Assembly: GCA_030693515.1 (NCBI GenBank)
Contig: JAUYAK010000101.1
Location: forward strand, 1 to 39,744
Origin: Opitutaceae bacterium
GTDB lineage: Bacteria; Verrucomicrobiota; Verrucomicrobiia; Opitutales; Opitutaceae
Length of the DNA: 39,744 nt
Direction: 5' to 3'
The translations under genes were made by a program, and so were the position numbers. This document shows, piece by piece, positions 32,937 through 39,744 of this stretch. The notes beneath the pieces were generated by a model, which did not search any database, was not told the origin of the DNA, and saw only the letters and a list, made by a program, of their open reading frames with translations. The number at the start of each line of letters is the position of its first letter. Positions within the stretch are counted from its first letter, which is position 1.

Positions 32937-34841
32937 ATGCACCCATTCGTCACACGTCTCAGCTCCTTGCTGCTTTTTTTCCTTGGGCCGAGTCTCCGCG
33001 AGGCGTCCGGCGCGCCCGCCCGCGGATTGAGCGATGCACAGATCGCGGACGTGCGGACCGGCGGGGAACGGCGCATGGAGGAATTTTTCCGCAGCCAATC
33101 GGGCACCTTGCTGAAGCGCGCCGCGATCAAGCCGGATTGGAACAAGCGCGGCGACTACACGCGTGACTACGGCCACTCCATCGTGCTCTTCGCGATGCGA
33201 GCGCTGGAGTTGAACGAGCAGCTCCCGGAGGCCAATGCGGCACTGGCCGAACTTTGCCAGTATCACCTCGATCGTCCGCAAACCCTGCTCGAGGTGCATA
33301 GCTTTCCTTCGGTTACCGACGCACTGGCGCGCATGTGCGTGTTCTACGGCCCGCGGGGCTCGAAGGTCGCGGGCCGGCTTTCGGCCGAAACCTACGCAGT
33401 GATTTTGAAAACGATGTGGGCGTGGGTGAGCGCGAAGTCTGAACTGGCGCAGGCCGAGGTTAAGGAATCGCAGACGTGGTGGCTGGAGCATTCGGAAAAC
33501 CACCACGCGCAGCATTTTTCGACCTGCTGGAGTTTTTCCAAGCTGCTAAAGGACGAGTCGGAATACCGCGATCGGAAATATACCGACGGGCACTCGGCGC
33601 GGGAGCACTACGAGGCCTGGACGATTTATCTGCGCGAATACCTGCGGCAACGCGCAGCCAAGGGCATGCTGATCGAAATTGATTCGCCGTCCTACGCTTC
33701 GGCGACGCTCAAGGGTATCTACAGTCTCTACGATTTCAGCGAAGACGTGGTGCTCAAGCGGCGCGCGGGTCAATTTCTTGAGCTTTACTGGGCCCTCTGG
33801 GCGGAGCAACAAATCGACGGAGTCAGCGGCGGAGCCAAGACCCGCACCTATGCCGAGTCAGCGCAGCGTGGCACGGATTTCATACGCCGCGCGGCTTGGT
33901 ATGCACTGGGCATGGGCGATCCGCGGTTCGTTCATGCCTCGATGTTGCCCTTCGTGACGACGACGTGGCAGATGCCGGATATCGTGATCGATTTGGCGTT
34001 GAACGCGGGCGATCCGACCACTTACGAAGTGCGGCAACGGCGGATCGGACTGGCGGCGCGGGACTACGACAAGCCGCCGCATTATCGCATCACGCCCGGT
34101 GTCGCCGGCATCTTGCGCTACAGCTACCGGACGCCCGAATTTGTGATGAGTTCGCTGTTGCTGGAGGCACGGCCGGAGCGCGATTGGGCGGCGATCAGTG
34201 CGCAGAACCGGTGGATGGGCGTGATTTTTCGCGGCGCAACGGACGCGCGCGTCTATCCGTATGGCGCGAACCTCAAGGGGGAATCGGTCAACAATGCGCA
34301 CTGGGCGGTGCAGGCCAAAGGCACCTTGATCGCGCAGAAACTGCGGACGAGCCGCCGCGTGGACGAATGGCGGGTGTGGTTTTCCAAGGATGGGCTCTCA
34401 GCGCCGGTGCGCGGGGGGCGCTGGACGTTCGCCGAGGCCGCGGGTGCGTTCGTGGCCGTGTGCGTGGCGCAGGGTGAATTTGAGTGGAGCGATGAGTCAG
34501 GGGCGAAAGGCGGCCGTTCGCTGAAGTGCGGCGACGATTTTTCTCCGGTGATCATCGAGGCGGCGGCGAAATCCGCATTCGCGAGTTTTGAGGCCTTTCG
34601 AACGGCGATCCTCGCGCGGCCGGTTGAAGTGACGGGCGGAGTCTTGAACTACACGGGCCTCGGAGGGGATATGTTTCGTTTCCCGCTCGACCAGTCGCGG
34701 TTGCCGGAGATCAATGGGGAGCCGATCAATTTGGCCCCGGCCAGAGTGTATGACAGCCCGTTTGTGCAGTCGGTCTGGAACAGCGGGGTCGTCACGCTGC
34801 AGAAGGGCGCGCGCAAAACCGTGCTGGATTTCAACCGCTGA
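32937..34841 (+). CDS. Exported putative alpha/alpha-toroid carbohydrate-active protein
   Basis: A 634-residue protein with a signal peptide (about 1-25), an alpha-helical first half and a beta-rich second half. This layout is seen in polysaccharide lyases and related toroid enzymes. The segment EHSENHHAQHF at about 184-194 resembles the SENH(x)xxF element of such enzymes, with Asn188 and His189 as candidate catalytic residues and Tyr253 (SPSYASATLKG) as a candidate acid/base. No exact family was recognised, so the enzyme type is a guess. The ATG at 32937 gives the cleanest signal peptide; a longer frame from 32811 exists. It lies near an AraC regulator and a TonB-dependent receptor, as in a glycan-use locus. 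Confidence 0.6.
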   Translation: MHPFVTRLSSLLLFFLGPSLREASGAPARGLSDAQIADVRTGGERRMEEFFRSQSGTLLKRAAIKPDWNKRGDYTRDYGHSIVLFAMRALELNEQLPEANAALAELCQYHLDRPQTLLEVHSFPSVTDALARMCVFYGPRGSKVAGRLSAETYAVILKTMWAWVSAKSELAQAEVKESQTWWLEHSENHHAQHFSTCWSFSKLLKDESEYRDRKYTDGHSAREHYEAWTIYLREYLRQRAAKGMLIEIDSPSYASATLKGIYSLYDFSEDVVLKRRAGQFLELYWALWAEQQIDGVSGGAKTRTYAESAQRGTDFIRRAAWYALGMGDPRFVHASMLPFVTTTWQMPDIVIDLALNAGDPTTYEVRQRRIGLAARDYDKPPHYRITPGVAGILRYSYRTPEFVMSSLLLEARPERDWAAISAQNRWMGVIFRGATDARVYPYGANLKGESVNNAHWAVQAKGTLIAQKLRTSRRVDEWRVWFSKDGLSAPVRGGRWTFAEAAGAFVAVCVAQGEFEWSDESGAKGGRSLKCGDDFSPVIIEAAAKSAFASFEAFRTAILARPVEVTGGVLNYTGLGGDMFRFPLDQSRLPEINGEPINLAPARVYDSPFVQSVWNSGVVTLQKGARKTVLDFNR

Positions 34842-34868
34842 GCGTGGTGCAGATTGTTTGGAGCAGGA

Positions 34869-34942
34869 GTAGGGCGGATCTTTGACCCGCCCTCGGTTCA
34901 AAAATTTAACGCGCGAAAGGGCCAGTCGGAGACCCGCCCTGC
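34869..34942. repeat. Degenerate inverted pair of GTAG-headed hairpins (third copy)
   Basis: The left arm starts GTAG at 34869 and reads GGCGGATCTTTGACCCGCC. The right arm, 34919-34942, ends GACCCGCCCTGC. It is the same family as 902-970 with more changes, 27 bp after the stop of the gene at 32937-34841. Confidence 0.7.
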
Positions 34943-34943
34943 T

Positions 34944-35096
34944 TCAATACGTCACGCGCACGGAGGCGCGGAACGACAGCGGTGTGCCGGGGCGGACATT
35001 GAAGCTGCTGCCGTTCGTGTCGTCGACGGCCTCGGTCGTTTTATGTTTCACACCATCAACGACGCCAAACGGTGCGCCTCTTGGCGAACCTCCCCG
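34944..35096 (-). pseudogene. Possible C-terminal remnant of a TonB-dependent receptor
   Basis: On the minus strand 50 codons are open and end at TGA 34944-34946. The last ten or so residues (PLSFRASVRVTY) alternate hydrophobic and polar and end with an aromatic residue, as at the end of an outer-membrane beta-barrel, and resemble the ending of the intact receptor upstream (SFELSARLKF). No start codon or complete barrel is present, and stops interrupt the frame just upstream. It lies downstream of the intact receptor in the same orientation and, with the N-terminal fragment at 38803-39075, brackets it. Confidence 0.4.
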
Positions 35097-35268
35097 TCAA
35101 CTGCATGAGCCCGGCTTAGGGCCGCAACGTGAAACTCGACGCGCTCGCGCTCGGCCGCAGCGACATCATCACCTTCCACGTCAGAGAACGACCCCATGGG
35201 CGCGGTTGATGTTGGCCCATACCGGGCCCGGTGGCGGAAGCCGAGACGCCGCCACCGGCGGGCAATGC
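35097..35268. other. Gap between the receptor remnant and the intact receptor
   Basis: A short stretch with open frames on both strands but no recognisable product. It may be decayed receptor sequence. A GC-rich inverted repeat around GGTGGCGG/CCGCCACC at 35230-35258 lies 11 bp after the receptor stop and could act as a terminator, though no T-run follows. Confidence 0.35.
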
Positions 35269-38200
35269 TTAGAATTTCAGGCGGGCGGAAAGCTCGAAGG
35301 ACGTCGGTTGACCGAGCCGCCAGAGAGCGACCTCACCATCCGGGTTGGCCGCCACGGGGATCAAATCGCCCGAGCCGGAAGTGACGTTGCGAATGCGAAA
35401 CTGGAGCTGCAGGCCCATGTTGTTCCTAACCTTCGTGTCATAGGTGATCCACGTGTCGACGTTCGTCTCGGACGGTCCAAAATACTGTTGGTCGAAGTCC
35501 GGGATCGTGGCGCCATTGACCACTTTAAGGGGATTCCCGATCGCGACCTTGTCCTGCCAGCGCAGCGCCGCTCCGACACTGAATCCCTTCAGCCAACTGT
35601 CGCTCCACCTCGGGCCACCGAATTTATAGTTGTTCACGAAGTTATAGCGCCACTTGCGGATTTCCTGGAGGGGACCGCCCTCTTTTGCCCTCCGCAGGGC
35701 GATGGCCGAGCGGAGACTGCCGGCCTGTGAGCTGAGGAGATCCGTGTTCAGGTAACTGCCATCCACCTGCAGGGTCGGATTGGGCGTAATGAACAGATTG
35801 GCAAATTTCGGATTCAAGAACACCTCCGTCGCAACCCGGTTCAACTCGGGGCCAGCGATGGGCATGACGTTGCTCACGGTGGACTCCGTTTTGGAGGCGT
35901 TGAAGGCCATCCGCCAGTTGCTGGTCGGCGCGTAGGTGACCTCCACTTCCATGCCCGTCGATGATGTGTTTTGGAAATACTTGGTGGAGGTGCCCGCGAT
36001 ATTGTCGGCATTCCAAGTGGTTTGATTGTTCGGCACGCCGGGGTTGAGCGGCCGGATACCCAAGGCCGTGATGGTGCCAGGATTGAAGATTTTCCCATTG
36101 TAGAGGTCCCAGCCGGCGGCCGCCAGCGCCGCAGGCGTGTTGTTCTCCATCACCAACTTGATGGTGTTGCCGATTTGGGGCAGAACACCGGTGAGGGCCT
36201 CCCACTGCTGACTGGTCTCATAGAAATTGACCCGCCCATAGAGCTTGCCGCCGAGGGTGGTAACCGCGAAGCCATATTCCTTGGTGGTGCCAGCCTGCAG
36301 CGGAGCGGTCCGGTTGAAGATATCCACGCCGGCGGCGCCCGCGGCGAAGTTCTGGGAGTCGACGTAATGCGTGCTCAATCCCATGCCCTTCGGGAGCCAC
36401 TTGGCCGGCACATGCCCCACCACGCCGAAGCTCGTCTGGCTCTCGGCGTCGTCGTAGATGGGCGCACCCAGCACGGGGACGCCGGAATGCTGACGGGTGG
36501 CCGGGTCGGGGGACCCGTTGGCCACGTAGGATTTCACCGCGTCCCGGCGCCAAGACGCGGTGGTGACGAGGTGGCCGCCGAGGAACTGACTTTGGAGCAC
36601 GGATGAAATCGACTTAATTTCTTGGTAAGCGCGGGGATTGCCGAACACCCACACCTGATCGGGGTTATCCGTGTTGGTAAAGAAGTTGACCGAGCCCTTC
36701 TCGAATTTCGCCGTGTAGGGATTCCACCGCAAAGCGTTGCTGGTTGCTTGGAAAGTTTGCGGCACCGTGACTCCCTGGATGCTGGCCTGCTGAATGGAGC
36801 TGATGCCAGCCATGGACGGCCCCAAGTATTGGACCATCTGGGGACGGTTGTTTCCCTGGTAAACCGAATTGAAGTCGAGAGAGTTGGCCTGGGTGAGCCC
36901 GGGACCACCTTGGGCAATGCTCGTGTTGTAGGCGTTGCTCGCGACCGCATTCACCCGGTTGGGTTGCAACTCATCGTTGGACTGGTCCTGAAACACGGCG
37001 GTCAGGGTGTGCTTGCCGAAGTGCTTCAACCAGCCGTGGTTTTTTTCCGCGAAATCATATTTGGCGAAGCCGATCGCCTGCGCGGCCTCCCGCTCCCGGA
37101 TCCTGCCCTGGGCGAAACCACGGCCGCCGATGAAGGGACGACCGAAATTGGGGTTCGGGGACCCGTCCAGCAGCACCGTGTTGATATCGACGCTGAGGTT
37201 ACCGCCGCTGTTGGCGCTCATGTTGACCATGTGGTCGGACTCCCAGGACTGTTTCTGGTAGGCGAGTTCGAGGCCCACCCGGTTATCCAGCCAGGTCTTT
37301 TCCGCCCGGAAGCTGTAGATTTCGAAGTTCTGCGACTCCCATTCCGATGCGCCCGTCAGACTGTTTTTCCGGGGATTGAAGACGCTGAAATCGGTCAACT
37401 GCACGTCGTTGTAATAGGGGAGTGCCGCGTTGGTGATTCCCGGACGCGTCCCTTGGATATATGCCGGGTCACGTTGAAAAATATTCCGGAAACCCATGAA
37501 CTGCCGCATATTCACGTTACCCGCGATCGGCAACGAGGTGGCCGTTCTGCCCGCGGCAGCCGCGACCAATCCTGCTTGGATAACGGCATAACCGTTGGTG
37601 CCGGGGGTCGAGCTGTTGGGATCATTGAAGACGATGACCGGTGCACCGGCTGCCGTTCCCAACGTATACCCGGAGCTACTGGCATTGAGCTGGGCGACAT
37701 GGGCCGCGTTGGTCACCAGAGCATTATTAATGAACCACTGATTCGTCAGCGGATTGTAGGCCGGCTTGCCGTTGATCAACCAGGGCGTGATGCGGTCGGT
37801 GGGTAGGCGGGTGACCGGCCGGTTGCCAAAACCGTCGCCCTTTTCATAGTTCGCCCGGACGGCGAAATTCTTCATCGGCCGCCACGTGGCGGCGATGAAG
37901 TAGCGTTCGTCTTTGAATTTCGCCTGGTTCTGCTCGAAGCGCTGATCGTTGTTCAGGGCCGCGACCCGCAGCGCGAGCTTACCCTTCAAGAGAACCTGGT
38001 TGTAATTCAGGGACTTTCGGAACGTTCCATAATTGTCGGTGCGAAAGTTGATTTCACCAAAGGAACGATCGGTCATCGCGCGGTCGACGGCGGCATTGGA
38101 AATGCCGCCGGGGCTGCCCAGACCAAACAAGGAGGCGTTGGGTCCGCGGTTGATGGTCACCTCGGAAGAGATGTAAGTGTCCAGGGCGATGTCGCTGAGA

Positions 38201-38733
38201 AAGTAATCCCGCGCCAGGTCGAGCCGGGCGAGGCCGCGCACCCGGGTGAAGAACTGCGGCTCGCGGCGCGAAAACTCGTCGCGCTGCGTCCCCGAGTCCA
38301 GTTGATCGAGGGTGGCGTTTCCCCCGAGCCCCCCCACCTCGGTGGAGGTGGTGTAGATGAGTAGATCCCCGTAGCTGGTGGCGCCGGTGTCTTCGAGGAA
38401 TTCCTTGGTCACGACCTGGACGGAATTCGCCACATCTTTCAATTTGGTGTTGATGCGGGTGCCCGCCAAGGTGTCGTTGGCTAGGTAGCCGACCGTGAGT
38501 TTCTCCGAAACTTCGAAGGGGGAGAGCACAATGGCGTTTTCTTTGGGCGGATCCGGCGGTGCCAAAGGTGCGATTTGCGCGATTCCACTCTGGAGACTGA
38601 ACGGCAGCAAGAGCATGAACGCGAAGCGGCCGGCATTCATGGAATAACGTGGTTGTTGGGCATCAGGCTTCATGATTTTGGTCTCGGGGTCTGATAGGGA
38701 GGATCGACTTGTAGGGAGGGAAACTGGATTCAT
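35269..38733 (-). CDS. TonB-dependent outer-membrane receptor, intact
   Basis: A receptor of up to 1154 residues. After the signal region (MNAGRFAFMLLLPFSLQSGIAQ) comes the LSPFEVSE box, then a plug domain with TRINTKLKDVANSVQVVTKEFLEDTG, followed by VTINRGPNASLFGLGSPGGISNAAV. A large barrel ends with FELSARLKF. The FEVS segment before the plug and the long barrel are common in Opitutaceae receptors. The start is uncertain: ATGs at 38733, 38673 and 38640 are all in frame and none has a clear ribosome-binding site; 38640 gives the shortest signal peptide. Base composition is less GC-rich than most of the window. It lies downstream of an AraC regulator and next to a receptor fragment. Confidence 0.92.
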   Translation of the reverse strand: MNPVSLPTSRSSLSDPETKIMKPDAQQPRYSMNAGRFAFMLLLPFSLQSGIAQIAPLAPPDPPKENAIVLSPFEVSEKLTVGYLANDTLAGTRINTKLKDVANSVQVVTKEFLEDTGATSYGDLLIYTTSTEVGGLGGNATLDQLDSGTQRDEFSRREPQFFTRVRGLARLDLARDYFLSDIALDTYISSEVTINRGPNASLFGLGSPGGISNAAVDRAMTDRSFGEINFRTDNYGTFRKSLNYNQVLLKGKLALRVAALNNDQRFEQNQAKFKDERYFIAATWRPMKNFAVRANYEKGDGFGNRPVTRLPTDRITPWLINGKPAYNPLTNQWFINNALVTNAAHVAQLNASSSGYTLGTAAGAPVIVFNDPNSSTPGTNGYAVIQAGLVAAAAGRTATSLPIAGNVNMRQFMGFRNIFQRDPAYIQGTRPGITNAALPYYNDVQLTDFSVFNPRKNSLTGASEWESQNFEIYSFRAEKTWLDNRVGLELAYQKQSWESDHMVNMSANSGGNLSVDINTVLLDGSPNPNFGRPFIGGRGFAQGRIREREAAQAIGFAKYDFAEKNHGWLKHFGKHTLTAVFQDQSNDELQPNRVNAVASNAYNTSIAQGGPGLTQANSLDFNSVYQGNNRPQMVQYLGPSMAGISSIQQASIQGVTVPQTFQATSNALRWNPYTAKFEKGSVNFFTNTDNPDQVWVFGNPRAYQEIKSISSVLQSQFLGGHLVTTASWRRDAVKSYVANGSPDPATRQHSGVPVLGAPIYDDAESQTSFGVVGHVPAKWLPKGMGLSTHYVDSQNFAAGAAGVDIFNRTAPLQAGTTKEYGFAVTTLGGKLYGRVNFYETSQQWEALTGVLPQIGNTIKLVMENNTPAALAAAGWDLYNGKIFNPGTITALGIRPLNPGVPNNQTTWNADNIAGTSTKYFQNTSSTGMEVEVTYAPTSNWRMAFNASKTESTVSNVMPIAGPELNRVATEVFLNPKFANLFITPNPTLQVDGSYLNTDLLSSQAGSLRSAIALRRAKEGGPLQEIRKWRYNFVNNYKFGGPRWSDSWLKGFSVGAALRWQDKVAIGNPLKVVNGATIPDFDQQYFGPSETNVDTWITYDTKVRNNMGLQLQFRIRNVTSGSGDLIPVAANPDGEVALWRLGQPTSFELSARLKF

Positions 38734-38802
38734 AGCGGGCTCGGGCCGGGAGGGGTTTTAGACGCGGCGGTAGACATTGAAGCCGCCGAGAATGGGAGTC
38801 TT

Positions 38803-39075
38803 TTAGACGTCGTTGTCCTGCAGGAAATCTTCGGTGAGCACGGTAATCGACTGCGGCAGATCCTTGATCTTGGTGCCGAGCCGCGTGCCGGCGGTCGCAT
38901 GGGTCGCGCGGAAAGTCGTGTCGCGCTCGCTCGTGACCTGAAACTCGTCGAGTTGGACGACTTTCGATTCGTCGGGCCCGGTGGTGGAGGCGGGACGAGT
39001 CTGAGCCGCTAAGACGGAGGCGAACGGGAGCGCGGAGACGGTCAATCGGAGCAGAAGGGGTGGCGCGGGGTTCAT
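38803..39075 (-). pseudogene. N-terminal fragment of a TonB-dependent receptor
   Basis: The minus frame from ATG 39075 encodes 90 residues: a signal peptide (LLLRLTVSALPFASVLAAQ), the VVQLDEFQVTSERD box and the plug start AGTRLGTKIKDLPQSITVLTEDFLQDNDV. It then stops at TAA 38803. In intact relatives the plug continues for about 100 residues before the barrel, so this is a truncated gene. Reading on in the same frame gives 14 more codons (KTPILGGFNVYRRV) and a second stop at 38758. CGTCTAAAA occurs at both stops, 45 bp apart. The fragment lies between the AraC regulator and the intact receptor. Confidence 0.8.
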
Positions 39076-39214
39076 GGGGGAAATCGATCCGAATTCGAAG
39101 CAGGGGCAAATCAGCAGGGCACCGACAACCGGCATCCCGCACGCCACGCGCCCACGAGGCAATCTCGCGGCAGCGCCGCAGACTTGACCGAATCGCTCAC
39201 GCCCCGGGCGGCCG
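39076..39214. promoter_or_regulatory. Gap between the AraC gene and the receptor fragment
   Basis: The 139-bp gap holds the likely promoter of the receptor-fragment/receptor transcription unit and, potentially, AraC binding sites. No clear direct-repeat operator was found by eye. Confidence 0.3.
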
Positions 39215-39744
39215 TCACTGGGCGCGCGCCCGAGTGGTGGTGCGCCGCCACTCGTTGGGCGGATGGCCGTAGCGTTTTTTGAAGACGCGGCAAAAGTCGG
39301 TGATGCTGCGGAAACCCGTCCGACTCGCGATATCTTCGAGGGTGGCGGTGCTGGTGGCGAGCAAAGCGGACGCAGTCTCGAGGCGCACATTGTCGAGGAC
39401 CAGCTTCGGGCTTTTCCTGAAATACTCATGGAAAAGCCGGCGCAAGTGGCTGACCGAAACGTGGGCCTCCTTGGCGATGCGCTCTAACTTGGGCGCCTCG
39501 TGCAGGTGCTCTTTATACCACGTGACGATGTGATCCACGCGATCGGCCAGTTGGGTTTCCAGCGTGGACCAGGTTTTCGACGACTCGTGGCGCAGGCACA
39601 GTAAAGGAGCCTCTGAAAAACTCCGCCTGACAAAGGAACCGATGAAACCGCGAGGGATCACAAGGCCGCGATGAGCCAACAAACGACGTTTCTTTCCCTC
39701 GGTTGCCTGACCAAGCGCACGCGGGCGGACCGGTTTCTCGAGGA
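39215..39744 (-). CDS. AraC-family transcriptional regulator (5' end outside window)
   Basis: The minus frame is open from the window edge to the stop at 39215. The C-terminal 100 residues hold the AraC DNA-binding domain with two helix-turn-helix motifs: LERIAKEAHVSVSHLRRLFHEYF, then LEDIASRTGFRSITDFCRVFKKRYGHPPNEWRR, the family signature. The N-terminal effector domain is mostly outside the window and only its end is seen, so the inducer cannot be guessed. It points the same way as the downstream receptor fragment and the intact receptor, and probably controls uptake genes at this locus. Confidence 0.88.
   Translation of the reverse strand, partial: LEKPVRPRALGQATEGKKRRLLAHRGLVIPRGFIGSFVRRSFSEAPLLCLRHESSKTWSTLETQLADRVDHIVTWYKEHLHEAPKLERIAKEAHVSVSHLRRLFHEYFRKSPKLVLDNVRLETASALLATSTATLEDIASRTGFRSITDFCRVFKKRYGHPPNEWRRTTTRARAQ

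Overview
The window looks like chromosomal DNA of a Verrucomicrobiota bacterium, most likely Opitutaceae-like. This is inferred from the high GC with strong G/C third-position bias, two very large TonB-dependent receptors, DUF1080 and DUF5009 family proteins, a PEP-CTERM protein, and many short palindromic intergenic repeats. No rRNA, tRNA or CRISPR array was seen.

Layout. 1-1114: the right end of an IS3-family element that cuts into a small gene, followed by an island of palindromic (REP-like) repeats. 1115-7805: a tight seven-gene plus-strand run (PIG-L deacetylase, DUF1080, DUF5009 acetyltransferase-like membrane protein, NagB-like protein, purple-acid-phosphatase-like protein, LamG-like protein, second DUF1080). 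It reads as a locus for modified or amino-sugar glycans. 7936-15616: an IPT/TIG lipoprotein (minus), then the coupled hemW-like / lipoprotein / M23 peptidase trio, an AT-richer orphan, a nitroreductase, rluE (minus), an MDR oxidoreductase and manC. 15623-17720: palindromic repeats on both sides of typA (minus). 17717-21482: a large exported M14 carboxypeptidase and a DapB-like dehydrogenase (minus).

21539-27842: gltS, a TonB-dependent receptor and gamma-glutamyltranspeptidase in one direction with 24 and 49 bp gaps. Together they suggest outer-membrane import of a gamma-glutamyl compound, periplasmic cleavage and glutamate uptake. 27931-28893: a PEP-CTERM zincin whose first zinc-binding His is Arg. 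28895-32763 (minus): MBL-fold hydrolase, esterase, rpiB with an actinobacterial-type active site, exported DinB-like protein and a serine beta-lactamase-like hydrolase.

32937-39744: an accessory-looking block holding a putative carbohydrate-active exported protein, an intact 1154-residue TonB-dependent receptor (minus) and a partial AraC-type regulator. The intact receptor lies between what look like the N-terminal and C-terminal remnants of another receptor in the same orientation, which suggests receptor replacement at this locus.

The observations most worth a second look are the seven-gene sugar locus, the gltS-receptor-ggt trio, the degenerate zincin, the receptor-in-receptor arrangement, and the GTAG-headed palindromic repeat pairs.
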